Notes under the pieces: model-generated | Told to the model about the DNA's origin: nothing | Seen by the model: only the letters and a program-made list of their open reading frames with translations | The model's database searches: none | Position numbers and translations under genes: made by a program | Shown here: piece after piece, positions 20,738-33,453 of the stretch | How the letters are laid out: every line of letters begins with the position of its first letter | Numbering within the stretch: the first letter of the stretch is position 1 | Assembly (NCBI RefSeq): GCF_900172235.1 | Contig: NZ_FWFQ01000015.1 | Location: 33,811 to 97,810, forward strand | Length of the DNA stretch: 64,000 bases | From: Pseudoruegeria aquimaris | GTDB taxonomy: Bacteria > Pseudomonadota > Alphaproteobacteria > Rhodobacterales > Rhodobacteraceae | Direction: 5' to 3'

Positions 20738-20845
20738 CGTTCTGTCCCTTCGGGGTCTTACGCGCCCCGCGTTTACAGAAGGCGTGCGCAGGGGGCAAGG
20801 GAAGGGTTGCGCAAGGCCGCGGACGGGGGCCCGGCGCCCCGCCCG

Positions 20846-21304
20846 TCAGATCGGAAGCTGCGTGGTGTATTTGAGTTCGCGCAGGCCGAAACTGGAGTGC
20901 ACCGCCCCCACGTGACGATTGCGCAGCAGGGTGTGGGTCATGAAGCGCTCATAGGCCTCCACGTCGCGCACCCGGATCTTCAGGATGTAGTCCGATGCGC
21001 CCGAGACGGCGTGGCACTCCATGATCTCGGGATGCGCCGAGACCACCGCGGCGAACTCCGAGACCGCCTGCTCGGAATGATCCCTGAGCGAGACATTGGC
21101 GAAGACGACGAGCTTGAGGTGCAGTTTCGCCGGATCCAGAAGCGCCACCCTGCCCTTCACGAGGCCGGCGGCCTCCAGATCGTTCAAACGCCGCCAGAGC
21201 GTGGACTGCGGGATCCGGCAGCGCTCGGACAGCTCTGCCAGCGAGGCCGACGAGTCGCGCTGCACTTCCCGGAGAATGCGGATATCCTGATCTGAAAATT
21301 CCAT
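20846..21304 (-). CDS. Lrp/AsnC family transcriptional regulator
   Basis: A 152-residue regulator with an N-terminal winged helix-turn-helix (DIRILREVQRDSSASLAELSER to STLWRRLNDLEAAGLV) and a C-terminal RAM/ligand-binding domain (ECHAVSGASDYILKIRV). It is divergent from phhA with 120 nt between starts, so it likely controls phenylalanine hydroxylase in response to an aromatic amino acid, as Lrp-type regulators beside phhA commonly do. No Shine-Dalgarno sequence precedes the ATG; see the promoter entry. Confidence 0.92.
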   Translation of the reverse strand: MEFSDQDIRILREVQRDSSASLAELSERCRIPQSTLWRRLNDLEAAGLVKGRVALLDPAKLHLKLVVFANVSLRDHSEQAVSEFAAVVSAHPEIMECHAVSGASDYILKIRVRDVEAYERFMTHTLLRNRHVGAVHSSFGLRELKYTTQLPI

Positions 21305-21338
21305 TTTATAAGCATATTCGGAACATTCATTTCCGCAA
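21304..21338 (-). promoter_or_regulatory. Predicted lrp promoter with embedded operator, possibly leaderless
   Basis: Minus strand: TTGCGG (21338-21333), a 16-bp spacer and TATGCT (21316-21311); the predicted start of transcription falls at about 21304, the A of the ATG. An inverted repeat CGGAA-N7-TTCCG (21319-21335) lies between the two promoter boxes and is a candidate autoregulatory operator. All inferred. Confidence 0.45.
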
Positions 21339-21424
21339 AGCCCTTCTTGCGCGCCCCATTGAAAGCCGCCTTTCCGCGCCTTGGCCCATACTGGAGCCGG
21401 AGCAGGAGAAAGGGAGGCGCCACC

Positions 21425-22207
21425 ATGGCCACGTCAGCAGGTTACGAAAGCAAACAGCCCGACGCGAACGGGCTCTACCCCTACAGCCCCGAGGAAGACG
21501 CCGTCTGGGGCGAGCTGTTCACCCGGCAGATCGCCGCGCTTCAGGGCAAGGTCGTGCCGGACTACCTCGCCGGTGTGCACACGCTCGGGCTGGGGCCTGC
21601 GCGGGTGCCGCAGATCCGCGAGATCGATGCGCGGCTCAGGGCTGCCACGGGCGCGGGCGTCGAAGGCGTTCCCGCGATCATCCCGCCGAAGCAGTTCTTC
21701 GGGCTGCTTTCGAAGCGCAAGTTCCCGGTGGCCACCTTCCTGCGCCGCCGCGAGCACATGGACTACATCGAGGAGCCGGATCTCTTCCACGAGGTCTTCG
21801 GCCATTGCCCCCTGCTGACCAACCCGGACTACGCCGATTTCATCGAAGGCTTCGGCCGGAAGGCGCTCAGCCTCGGCAAGGGCTACTCGTGGCACCTGTT
21901 CCGGCTGTTCTGGTTCACGGTCGAATTCGGCATGATCCGCACGCCGCAGGGCCTGCGCGCCTATGGCGCCGGGATCGTCTCCTCGCCGTCGGAACTGGCC
22001 CATGCCACGGGCGGGCAGGCGCGGATGCAGCCCTTCGAGCTCGAAACGGTGCTGCGCACGCCCTACCGGATCGACATCGTGCAGCCCGTCTATTTCGTGA
22101 TCGAGGATTTCGCGCAGCTGGCCGCGCTGCTGGAGGTGGATTTCGGCGCCGCCATCGACGCGGCCAAGGCCAAAGGCGATTTCGCACCGCTGTTCGAAGC
22201 GGCATAG
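21425..22207 (+). CDS. phhA: Phenylalanine 4-monooxygenase
   Basis: Non-heme iron, pterin-dependent hydroxylase converting phenylalanine to tyrosine. The 260-aa size fits the bacterial single-domain form without ACT domain. Iron ligands are visible: H122 and H127 in FHEVFGHCPLL and E167 in FWFTVEFGM. Start at 21425 is preceded by GGGAGG; longer frames lack a ribosome site. Divergent from the Lrp-type regulator. Confidence 0.96.
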   Translation: MATSAGYESKQPDANGLYPYSPEEDAVWGELFTRQIAALQGKVVPDYLAGVHTLGLGPARVPQIREIDARLRAATGAGVEGVPAIIPPKQFFGLLSKRKFPVATFLRRREHMDYIEEPDLFHEVFGHCPLLTNPDYADFIEGFGRKALSLGKGYSWHLFRLFWFTVEFGMIRTPQGLRAYGAGIVSSPSELAHATGGQARMQPFELETVLRTPYRIDIVQPVYFVIEDFAQLAALLEVDFGAAIDAAKAKGDFAPLFEAA

Positions 22208-22233
22208 GCACCCCGTGCCACGAGCGATGAGCA

Positions 22234-22280
22234 CCTGCCCCCGTGATGAAAGCACACCTTCGGTGTGACGGCAGGGCAGG
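22234..22280 (+). terminator. Two-tier stem-loop downstream of phhA
   Basis: Outer stem CCTGCCC (22234-22240) / GGGCAGG (22274-22280) and inner hairpin CACACC-TTC-GGTGTG (22253-22267). There is no T tract, so it is either a processing/Rho-type 3' end or a structured RNA element ahead of slyX. Confidence 0.4.
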
Positions 22281-22352
22281 CGCACGCCCGTTTCTGGCGA
22301 AACAGGCCAAGTAGCGCTTCCCCACCCCGCCCAGCCATGCTAGCGCAGCGCC

Positions 22353-22565
22353 ATGGACCAAGAAGACCGCATCACCCACCTTGAAGAACTGATCGCCCAC
22401 CTCACCCGCACGGTCGAGGATCTGTCGGACGTGATCGCCCGCCAGGACCAGGACATCACGCGCCTGAAGAACCGGGTGCAGCTGCTGGTGGAACGCGAAG
22501 CCCAGCGCGAAGCCGACGAGGGCAGTTCCATCCCGCTCGCCGATCAGCGCCCGCCCCACTGGTAA
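22353..22565 (+). CDS. slyX: SlyX family protein
   Basis: A 70-residue protein that is almost entirely coiled coil (DRITHLEELIAHLTRTVEDL, then ARQDQDITRLKNRVQLLVER), ending in the short SlyX-type proline-rich tail PLADQRPPHW. Function of SlyX is unknown. It converges on the lipoprotein gene with 3 nt between stops. Confidence 0.88.
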   Translation: MDQEDRITHLEELIAHLTRTVEDLSDVIARQDQDITRLKNRVQLLVEREAQREADEGSSIPLADQRPPHW

Positions 22566-22568
22566 CCG

Positions 22569-23364
22569 TCAACGGCGCTCGTAGTCCTGCGCCACGACCT
22601 TGCCGTCGTGGATGAGGATCTCCGTGTGGCTGGCGCCACCGAAGCGCTCGTAGACGGTGATGAAGGCGGTGGTCTTTTCCATCCGCTTCGCACCATTGCC
22701 TTCGCAGGGCTTGCCCCTGCCCTTGCCGCAGACGCTGCGCTTGATCTGCTCGTATGCGGTGTCCGTCTGCGAGTAGGGAATGGATTTCACCAGCGGATCG
22801 TAGCGCAGGGTTTCATGGGTGAGCGGCGCGCCCAGCATGGCCAAGCCGGCGGTGAACTGCCGCGCGCAGCCGTCCTTGAAGCCGGTCACGCTGTGAAGCC
22901 GGGGCGCCGTGGAGCCCGGCGCGCTGTCATAGAGCCTGAAGCCGCGGCCTGTCTCGGGGAAGCGATCCACTTCCTTGCCCAGCGCCTTGCCGCGCACCCC
23001 GCAGACCTTGCGCATCTCGCCGAAGGCCAGCGGCCCTATTGGAGCAGCACCCTCCGTGGCCTCCGCGGCAACGCCGAATTCCTCGAGCCGACGGGTGGCC
23101 GGCGTTTCCGGGTCCGCGTCAGCCGCCGCCGTGCCGCCCCCAAACAACCCGGCAAACAGACCCTGCGGCGAAGCGGGTTCGCCTTCCAGCATCGCCGTGG
23201 TGGGGGCATCCTCGGGGATATCGACATCGGAGAGCCGCGCGATTTCCACCGCCTCTGCACCCTCTTCGGGGGCAGGCTCCGGGGCTTCGGTCCGCATGCA
23301 GGCCGACAGCGACAGCAGAAGGCCTGCCATCATGGTTAACCGCAACGTGGTTAATCGAGTCTCG

Positions 23365-23378
<14 letters not shown>
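22569..23378 (-). CDS. Hypothetical lipoprotein downstream of dnaE
   Basis: A protein of up to 269 aa with a basic N terminus, a hydrophobic segment and a lipobox (SLSAC), so probably a lipoprotein. Residues about 30-110 are acidic and Ala/Pro-rich; the C-terminal half looks folded, with MRKVCGVRGKALGKEVDRFP, FKDGCARQFTAGLAMLGAPL and ERFGGASHTEILIHDGKVVAQ, and several Cys. The start is uncertain: the longest frame uses TTG at 23378 and overlaps the dnaE stop by 14 nt, while ATG at 23333 gives a signal peptide lacking the basic region. No family name known to me. Confidence 0.75.
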
Positions 23379-26886
<3,508 letters not shown>

Positions 26887-27181
26887 GGCGCCGAAGCTAG
26901 CGCAAGCCGGCGGCACGCGAAACGGCTTTCGCCGGCTGCGACGCCGGGGCGCGCGCCCCCGGCGGCGCGCGGGCTTGCGAAAATCCCCGCCAACGCCCAA
27001 TATTTCCGCGCCGCGCAAAGGTTAATCACTTTCGCCGAAACGGAGATAGTTCCCGGCTTGCCAGAGCCCCCGCCCGGCGCTTTGATATGTCAGCCTGCGC
27101 GCGCCGCATGGCTCCCCGGCAGGGCTTTACGCCGCATCGGGCCCGCGGGGAAACGGATCACAGACAGCGGCGGTAGGCTCC

Positions 27182-28621
27182 ATGACTGCCATTAGCTTTC
27201 TCCTGAACGGCGAAAAAATCGCCCTGCCGGACGCCCCCCCGACGCTGACGCTGCTGGACTGGCTGCGCGAGCACCGCGGCCTGACCGGCACCAAGGAGGG
27301 CTGCAACGAGGGCGACTGCGGCGCCTGCACCGTGATCCTGACCGGCGAAACCGGCGCGCCCGCCGCCATCAACGCCTGCATCACCTTCCTGCCCCAGGTC
27401 CACGGCAAGGCGCTGCGCACCGTGGAAGGGCTCGCGGGCGAGAGCGGCGCGCTGCACCCGGTGCAGGACGCCATGGTGGCCTGCCACGGCAGCCAATGCG
27501 GCTTCTGCACGCCGGGAATCGTCGCCTCCCTCGCCGCGGCCCAGGCCACCGGGGATGCTGCCCATGACGACGTGCTCGCCGGCAACCTCTGCCGCTGCAC
27601 CGGCTACGCCCCGATCATCCGCGCCGCGCAACGCGCCGAGGTCGATACCCGCTGGGCCGAGGCCGATGCCGCCGCCCTGGCCGACTTTGTTCCGCAAATA
27701 TCCGCGGGGGGTGCGGGGGGCAGCCAGCCCCACGCGTCGTCCGGTGGTGCGGGGGGCAGCCAGCCCCACGCCTTCCTGCCGGCATCCGCCGATGAACTGG
27801 CCGCGTGGTTTGAAGCCCACCCCGAAGCCACGCTGGTGGCTGGGGCCACCGATGTGGGTCTCTGGGTCACCAAGCAGCTGCGCGATCTGGGCGACGTCGC
27901 CTTTCTCGACAACTGCCGCGATCTGCAACGGATCGAGGAAGATGCCGACGGCCTGCGGATCGGGGCCGGCGTGACACTTACCGCCCTGCGCTCGGCCATC
28001 GCGCCGCGCCATCCGCATTTCGCCGAGATGCTGCGCCGCTTCGCCTCCACCCAGGTGCGCAACCGCGCCACCATCGGCGGCAACATCGCCAATGGCTCCC
28101 CCATCGGCGATGCGCCTCCCGCCCTGATCGCGCTCGGGGCCACCCTGCACCTGCGCAAGGGCGAGGCCCGCCGCAGCCTGCCGCTGGAAGCCTTCTTCCT
28201 CGAATACGGCAAGCAGGATCGCGCCCCCGGCGAGTTCGTGGAAGCCCTCACGATCCCCGCCCAGCCCGACCGGCTGAAATGCTACAAGCTTTCCAAGCGC
28301 TTCGACCAGGACATCTCGGCCGTCTGCGGCTGCTTCAACCTGCGCCTCGAGGCCGGCACCGTCGCTCAGGCGCGCATCGCCTTCGGCGGCATGGCCGGCA
28401 CCCCGAAACGCGCCAGCCACGTCGAGGCTGCCCTCACCGGGCAACCCTGGAGCCTGGAAACCGTGCAGGCCGCCCTGCCCGCCTTCGCCGCGGACTACAC
28501 CCCGCTGAGCGACATGCGCGCCTCCGCCGCCTACCGCCTTGCAACGGCGCAGAACATGCTCTTGCGCTATTTCCACGAGGACAACGGCGTGGCCACCAAC
28601 GTTCTGGAGATCTCCGCATGA
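27182..28621 (+). CDS. xdhA: Xanthine dehydrogenase small subunit with repeat-derived linker insertion
   Basis: The 2Fe-2S and FAD subunit (479 aa). First cluster ligands C41, C46, C49 (CNEGDCGAC) and C66; second cluster C106, C109 (CGFC) with C137 and C139 (CRC). The FAD domain starts at about residue 210 ([14 protein letters not shown]) and includes [20 protein letters not shown]. Between the domains (about 170-202) lies a Gly/Ser/Pro/His-rich stretch with a perfect 12-residue duplication ([10 protein letters not shown] twice) that coincides with dispersed repeat DNA. The reading frame is kept. It overlaps xdhB by ATGA. Confidence 0.96.
   Translation: MTAISFLLNGEKIALPDAPPTLTLLDWLREHRGLTGTKEGCNEGDCGACTVILTGETGAPAAINACITFLPQVHGKALRTVEGLAGESGALHPVQDAMVACHGSQCGFCTPGIVASLAAAQATGDAAHDDVLAGNLCRCTGYAPIIRAAQRAEVDTRWAEADAAALADFVPQISAGGAGGSQPHASSGGAGGSQPHAFLPASADELAAWFEAHPEATLVAGATDVGLWVTKQLRDLGDVAFLDNCRDLQRIEEDADGLRIGAGVTLTALRSAIAPRHPHFAEMLRRFASTQVRNRATIGGNIANGSPIGDAPPALIALGATLHLRKGEARRSLPLEAFFLEYGKQDRAPGEFVEALTIPAQPDRLKCYKLSKRFDQDISAVCGCFNLRLEAGTVAQARIAFGGMAGTPKRASHVEAALTGQPWSLETVQAALPAFAADYTPLSDMRASAAYRLATAQNMLLRYFHEDNGVATNVLEISA
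27684..27705 (-). repeat. Type A dispersed repeat, copy 3, inside xdhA
   Basis: This 22-nt stretch matches 33392-33413 at 20 positions (actttgttccg, one change, aaatatcc, one change, cg). It lies at the junction where the extra xdhA linker begins and is read in frame. Confidence 0.6.
27710..27770 (+). repeat. Tandem 36-nt duplication in xdhA
   Basis: The same 25-nt GC-rich unit (starting GGTGCGGGGGGCAGCC) occurs at 27710-27734 and 27746-27770, exactly 36 nt apart, and each unit can fold as GGGGC-N5-GCCCC. In protein it encodes [10 protein letters not shown] twice. Confidence 0.85.
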
Positions 28622-30915
28622 GCGTCGCCAAACCCCTGCCCCATGACGCCGCCGCACTGCATGTCACCGGCACCGCCCGCTACGTGGACGACATCCCCAC
28701 CCCGCGCGGCACGCTGCATCTCGCCTTCGGCCTCTCGACCGTCGCCCACGGCACGATCACCGGGCTGGATCTCGCGCAGGTCCGGGCGGCGCCGGGCGTC
28801 GTCGCGGTGCTCACCGCCGAGGATCTGCCCTTCGCCAACGACGTGTCTCCGTCCGTGCATGACGAGCCCCTGCTGGCCACCGGCAGCGTGCACTACCTCG
28901 GCCAGCCGATCTTCCTCGTGGTGGCCGAAAGCCATCTGCAGGCACGCAAGGCCGCGCGGTTGGGAAAAGTCAGCTATGACGAAAAGCCCGCCATCCTGAC
29001 GGTGGAAGCGGCGATGGCAGCCGACAGCCGCTTCGAGGACGGCCCGCGCATCTACACCAAGGGTGACGTGGAGGCCGCGCTCGCCACCGCCCCGCGCCGC
29101 GTTTCGGGGCGGATCGAGATCGGCGGCCAGGAACATTTCTACCTCGAAGGCCAGGCCGCGCTGGCGCTGCCGCAGGAAGGCGGCGACATGCTGGTGCATT
29201 CCTCCACCCAGCACCCTACCGAGATCCAGCACAAGGTGGCCGAGGCGCTCGGCATCCCGATGCATGGCGTGCGGGTGGAAACCCGGCGCATGGGGGGCGG
29301 TTTCGGCGGCAAGGAAAGCCAGGGCAACGCGCTCGCGGTGGCCTGCGCCGTGGCCGCGCGCCTCACCGGGGCGCCCTGCAAGATGCGCTACGACCGCGAC
29401 GACGACATGGTGATCACCGGCAAGCGCCATGATTTCCGCATCGACTACACGGCCGGCTTCGACGAATCGGGCCGCCTTCTGGCGGTGGATTTCACCCATT
29501 ACACGCGCTGCGGCTGGGCGCAGGATCTTTCGCTGCCCGTCGCCGACCGCGCCATGCTGCACGCCGACAACGCCTACCTGCTGCCGGCGGCGCGCATCAC
29601 CTCGCACCGGCTGAAGACGAACACCCAGTCCGCCACCGCCTTCCGCGGCTTCGGCGGGCCGCAGGGCATTCTCGGCATCGAACGGGTGATGGATCACGTC
29701 GCCGCCGAGCTGGGGCTCGATCCTCTCGCTGTGCGGCAGGCCAATTTCTACGCCAGCGCGAAGGCGCACGGCGGCCAGACCACGCCCTACGGGCAGGTGG
29801 TGGAGGATTCGGTGATCCGCGAGCTGGTGGCCGATCTCGCCGCACGGTCGGACTACGAAGCCCGCCGCGCCGAGATCGCGGCCTGGAACGCCCGCAGCCC
29901 GATCCTGAAACGCGGCATCGCGCTCACACCGGTGAAATTCGGCATCAGCTTCACGCTGACCCACCTCAACCAGGCCGGCGCGCTGGTGCATGTCTACCAG
30001 GACGGCTCCATCCACATGAACCACGGCGGCACCGAGATGGGGCAAGGGCTGTTCCTCAAGGTCGCGCAGGTGGCCGCGAGCCGCTTCGGCGTGCCCGTCG
30101 AGAAGGTGAAGATCACCGCCACCGACACCGGCAAGGTGCCCAACACCTCGGCCACGGCCGCCTCTTCCGGCTCCGATCTGAACGGCATGGCCGTGAAGGC
30201 CGCCTGCGACACCATCCGCGACCGGATGGCGAAATTCCTCGCCGAGCGGCACCAGACGCTGCCCGATGCGGTGCGCTTCGAAGGCGGCGAGGTCATCGTC
30301 GGCCACGAGCGCTACAGCTTCGAGGCGGTGGCGAAGCTGGCCTACGAGAACCGGGTGAGCCTCTCGGCCACCGGCTTCTACAAGACGCCGAAGATCGAGT
30401 GGGACCGCATCAAGGGCGCCGGCCGCCCCTTCTTCTACTTCGCCTACGGCGCCGCCGTGTCCGAGGTGGTGATCGACACGCTCACCGGCGAGAACCGCAT
30501 CCTGCGCACCGACATCCTGCACGATGCCGGGGCCTCGCTGAACCCCGCGCTCGACATCGGGCAGGTGGAAGGCGGCTTCGTGCAGGGGGCGGGCTGGCTC
30601 ACCACGGAGGAACTGGTGTGGGACGACAGGGGCGCCCTGCGCACCCATGCACCCTCCACCTACAAGATCCCCGCCTGCTCCGACCGGCCGCGCATCTTCA
30701 ACGTCGCGCTCTTCGAGGGCGAGAACCCGGAGGAAACGATCTACCGCTCCAAGGCCGTCGGCGAGCCGCCCTTCAACCTCGGCATCTCGGTGCTGATGGC
30801 GCTGTCGGACGCGGTGGCGGCCTGCGGCGACGGCAGCCGCTACGTGGCGCTGGATGCCCCGGCCACGCCGGAGCGCATCCTCATGGCGGTGCGCCGCCAG
30901 CAGGGTCTCGGCTGA
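28618..30915 (+). CDS. xdhB: Xanthine dehydrogenase large (molybdopterin) subunit
   Basis: Catalytic subunit (765 aa) that hydroxylates hypoxanthine and xanthine at the molybdenum centre. Shows [16 protein letters not shown], the glycine-rich [23 protein letters not shown] near the substrate Arg, [14 protein letters not shown] and the catalytic Glu at about 716 in [12 protein letters not shown]. The ATG overlaps the xdhA stop; a longer upstream frame is antisense-like filler within xdhA. Confidence 0.97.
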   Translation: MSVAKPLPHDAAALHVTGTARYVDDIPTPRGTLHLAFGLSTVAHGTITGLDLAQVRAAPGVVAVLTAEDLPFANDVSPSVHDEPLLATGSVHYLGQPIFLVVAESHLQARKAARLGKVSYDEKPAILTVEAAMAADSRFEDGPRIYTKGDVEAALATAPRRVSGRIEIGGQEHFYLEGQAALALPQEGGDMLVHSSTQHPTEIQHKVAEALGIPMHGVRVETRRMGGGFGGKESQGNALAVACAVAARLTGAPCKMRYDRDDDMVITGKRHDFRIDYTAGFDESGRLLAVDFTHYTRCGWAQDLSLPVADRAMLHADNAYLLPAARITSHRLKTNTQSATAFRGFGGPQGILGIERVMDHVAAELGLDPLAVRQANFYASAKAHGGQTTPYGQVVEDSVIRELVADLAARSDYEARRAEIAAWNARSPILKRGIALTPVKFGISFTLTHLNQAGALVHVYQDGSIHMNHGGTEMGQGLFLKVAQVAASRFGVPVEKVKITATDTGKVPNTSATAASSGSDLNGMAVKAACDTIRDRMAKFLAERHQTLPDAVRFEGGEVIVGHERYSFEAVAKLAYENRVSLSATGFYKTPKIEWDRIKGAGRPFFYFAYGAAVSEVVIDTLTGENRILRTDILHDAGASLNPALDIGQVEGGFVQGAGWLTTEELVWDDRGALRTHAPSTYKIPACSDRPRIFNVALFEGENPEETIYRSKAVGEPPFNLGISVLMALSDAVAACGDGSRYVALDAPATPERILMAVRRQQGLG

Positions 30916-30916
30916 G

Positions 30917-31852
30917 ATGTTCGACCGCGCCGCCCTTGCCGATCACGTCGCGCGCCACGGCCGCGTCGCACGCGTCGTGGTGGCGAAGGCGGAGGGCTCG
31001 GCCCCGCGCGAAGCCGGCGCGGCGATGTTCGTGTGGGAGGGCGGCCAGAGCGGCACCATCGGCGGCGGCACGCTGGAATACGAAGCCGCGGCGCGCGCCC
31101 GGGCGCGGCTCGGCGAGCCCGGCGCGCGCTGGCTGCGCCACGAGCCCCTCGGCCCCGCGCTCGGCCAGTGCTGCGGCGGTGCGGTAACGCTGGCCTACGA
31201 GATCTTCGACGCCGAAACCCTGCCCGACGAAAGCGCCTGCCACCTGCGCGGCTTTGGCTCCGGCCTCTGCCCGGAAAGCCTCACCCGCCTCGTCCAGCGC
31301 CATGCGGCGGAAGGGAACCCGATTCCCGTCACGCTTTCGGGCCGGTGGCTTGCCGAGCCCATGGGCCGCGCGGCCCTGCCCGTCTGGATCTACGGCGGCG
31401 GCCACGTGGGCCGCGCCATCGCCGCGGTGCTCGCGCCCCTGCCCGATTTCGCCCCCACGCTGGTGGACATCAGCGCCGAACGCCTCCCCGATCCGCTGCC
31501 CGAAGGAGTCGACAGCCTGATCGCCGCGCAGCCGGCCCGCCTCGTCGCCCACGCCCCGGCGGGCGCGCAGCACCTCGTGCTGACCCACAGCCACGCGCTG
31601 GACCTGGAGCTGTGCCACGCGCTGCTCTCGGCCCGCGCCGCCCGCATCGGCCTGATCGGCTCGAAGACGAAATGGGCGCGCTTCCGCAAACGCCTCGCCG
31701 CGCTCGGCCACGCGCCCGCCGCCATCGCCCGCATCGAATGCCCCATCGGCGATCCCGCCCTCGGCAAACACCCACAAGCGATTGCGGTTTCCGTGGCCGC
31801 CGCGCTATTGAAACGCCAGACAGCAGAAAACGCCGCGAAGGACGTTGCATGA
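30917..31852 (+). CDS. xdhC: Xanthine dehydrogenase accessory factor XdhC
   Basis: Binds molybdenum cofactor and promotes its sulfuration before insertion into XdhB. The 311-aa protein has the XdhC N-terminal domain (KAEGSAPREAGAAMFV, GTIGGGTLEYEA) and a Rossmann C-terminal domain (VWIYGGGHVGRAIAAVL, IGLIGSKTKWARFRKRL). It starts 1 nt after the xdhB stop and overlaps the ABC ATPase gene by ATGA. Confidence 0.95.
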   Translation: MFDRAALADHVARHGRVARVVVAKAEGSAPREAGAAMFVWEGGQSGTIGGGTLEYEAAARARARLGEPGARWLRHEPLGPALGQCCGGAVTLAYEIFDAETLPDESACHLRGFGSGLCPESLTRLVQRHAAEGNPIPVTLSGRWLAEPMGRAALPVWIYGGGHVGRAIAAVLAPLPDFAPTLVDISAERLPDPLPEGVDSLIAAQPARLVAHAPAGAQHLVLTHSHALDLELCHALLSARAARIGLIGSKTKWARFRKRLAALGHAPAAIARIECPIGDPALGKHPQAIAVSVAAALLKRQTAENAAKDVA

Positions 31853-33378
31853 CCACAGGGACAGACCACCACCTGATCGAGATCGACGGGCTCACCAAGG
31901 CCTATCCGGGCGTCGTGGCCAACGACGATGTCTCCTTCCGCATCAAGCCCGGCGAGGTGCATGCGCTTCTCGGCGAGAACGGCGCCGGCAAATCAACCCT
32001 GGTCAAGATGATCTACGGGCTGGTGAAACCCGACAGTGGCACCATGCGCCTGAACGGCGCGCCCTTCGCCCCCGCCGAGCCCCGCGCCGCGCGCGCCTCC
32101 GGCGTCGCCATGGTGTTCCAGCATTTCTCGCTGTTCGAAGCGCTCACCGTGGCCGAGAACGTGGCGCTCGGCATGGAGGATCCGCCGGGCCAGCGCGAAC
32201 TGGCCCACCGCATCCGCGAGGTGAGCGAAACCTACGGCCTGCCGCTGGATCCGGACCGGCTCGTGGGCGATCTCTCCGCCGGCGAACGCCAGCGGGTGGA
32301 GATCATCCGCTGCCTGCTGCAGGATCCGCGCCTGCTGATCATGGACGAGCCCACCAGCGTGCTCACCCCGCAGGAAGTGGACATCCTGTTCGAAACGCTC
32401 CGCAAGCTCTCCTCCGAGGGCACCGCGATCCTCTACATCTCCCACAAGCTCGAAGAAATCCGCGCGCTCTGTGACAGCGCCACCATCCTGCGGCTCGGCA
32501 AGGTGGTGGGCGAATGCACCCCGCGCGAGGTCTCGGCCCGCGACATGGCAGAGATGATGGTGGGCACCACCCTGCATGTGCCCACCCGCGAAGCCGGCAA
32601 AGGCGGCGAGGTGCTGCTGAAGGTCTCAGGCCTCTCGGTCGCCTCCACCACCCCCTTCGGCACCACGCTCAAGAACGTCCATTTCGAAGTGCGCGCCGGC
32701 GAGGTGCTCGGCATCGGCGGCGTCGCCGGAAACGGGCAGGACGAACTGCTCGCCGCGCTCTCGGGCGAAACGCTCGCGCCGCCGGACGCCGTGAGCCTGC
32801 GCGGACGGCCCATCGGCCAGCTCGGCCCCAACGCGCGCCGCCGCATCGGCGTGCTCGCCGCCCCCGAAGAACGCCTCGGCCACGCCGCCGCGCCCGACAT
32901 GAGCCTGACGGAAAACGCCCTGCTCACCGGTGTCATCCGCGAAGAGCTCGCCACCGGCGGCTTCGTGAACTGGCCGAAGACGCGCAGTTTCGCCGAACGC
33001 ATCATCGCCGCCTTCGACGTGCGCACCCCGGGCCCCGACAACGCCGCCCGCGCGCTCTCCGGCGGCAACCTGCAGAAGTTCGTGATCGGCCGGGAGATCC
33101 TGCAGAAGCCCGATGTCCTGGTGGTGAACCAGCCCACCTGGGGCGTCGATGCCTCCGCCGCCGCCGCCATCCGCCAGGCGCTTCTGGATCTCGCCGCAGA
33201 GGGCGCGGCCATCGTCGTCATCAGCCAGGATCTGGACGAGCTTATGGAGATCTCCGACCGCTTCGCCGCGCTCAACGAAGGCCGCCTCACCGCCCCCCGC
33301 CCCGCCAAGGGGCTCACCGTGGACGAGATCGGCCTGATGATGGGCGGCGCCCACGACATGGAGGCCGCCCATGCGTGA
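31849..33378 (+). CDS. BMP-type nucleoside/purine ABC transporter, double ATPase
   Basis: A 509-aa protein with two ATPase domains in tandem, like sugar/nucleoside importers. First domain: Walker A GENGAGKST (42-50), signature LSAGERQR, Walker B LLIMDEP. The second is degenerate: GGVAGNGQDELL in place of Walker A, LSGGNLQKFVIGREI signature and VLVVNQPTWGVD in place of Walker B. Translational overlap with xdhC makes purine or nucleoside the likely substrate; specificity is inferred from context. Confidence 0.93.
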   Translation: MTTGTDHHLIEIDGLTKAYPGVVANDDVSFRIKPGEVHALLGENGAGKSTLVKMIYGLVKPDSGTMRLNGAPFAPAEPRAARASGVAMVFQHFSLFEALTVAENVALGMEDPPGQRELAHRIREVSETYGLPLDPDRLVGDLSAGERQRVEIIRCLLQDPRLLIMDEPTSVLTPQEVDILFETLRKLSSEGTAILYISHKLEEIRALCDSATILRLGKVVGECTPREVSARDMAEMMVGTTLHVPTREAGKGGEVLLKVSGLSVASTTPFGTTLKNVHFEVRAGEVLGIGGVAGNGQDELLAALSGETLAPPDAVSLRGRPIGQLGPNARRRIGVLAAPEERLGHAAAPDMSLTENALLTGVIREELATGGFVNWPKTRSFAERIIAAFDVRTPGPDNAARALSGGNLQKFVIGREILQKPDVLVVNQPTWGVDASAAAAIRQALLDLAAEGAAIVVISQDLDELMEISDRFAALNEGRLTAPRPAKGLTVDEIGLMMGGAHDMEAAHA

Positions 33379-33391
33379 GCGCGCCCCCCTC

Positions 33392-33423
33392 ACTTTGTTC
33401 CGGAAATATCCCCGCCGGAGGCA
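33392..33423 (-). repeat. Type A dispersed repeat, copy 2
   Basis: Contains the reverse complement of the 20-nt core found at 7285-7304 (here 33403-33422) and, at 33392-33413, the 22-nt stretch shared with xdhA copy 3. It occupies the 75-nt gap between the ATPase and the first permease gene. Confidence 0.75.
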
Positions 33424-33453
33424 TGAAACCCTTACCCGATCGGAGGCCACCCT

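Noticed and set aside
26887..27181. Small gene in the dnaE-xdhA gap
   Set aside because: No frame with ribosome site and plausible composition on either strand; GC-rich inverted sequence and promoter-like DNA only.
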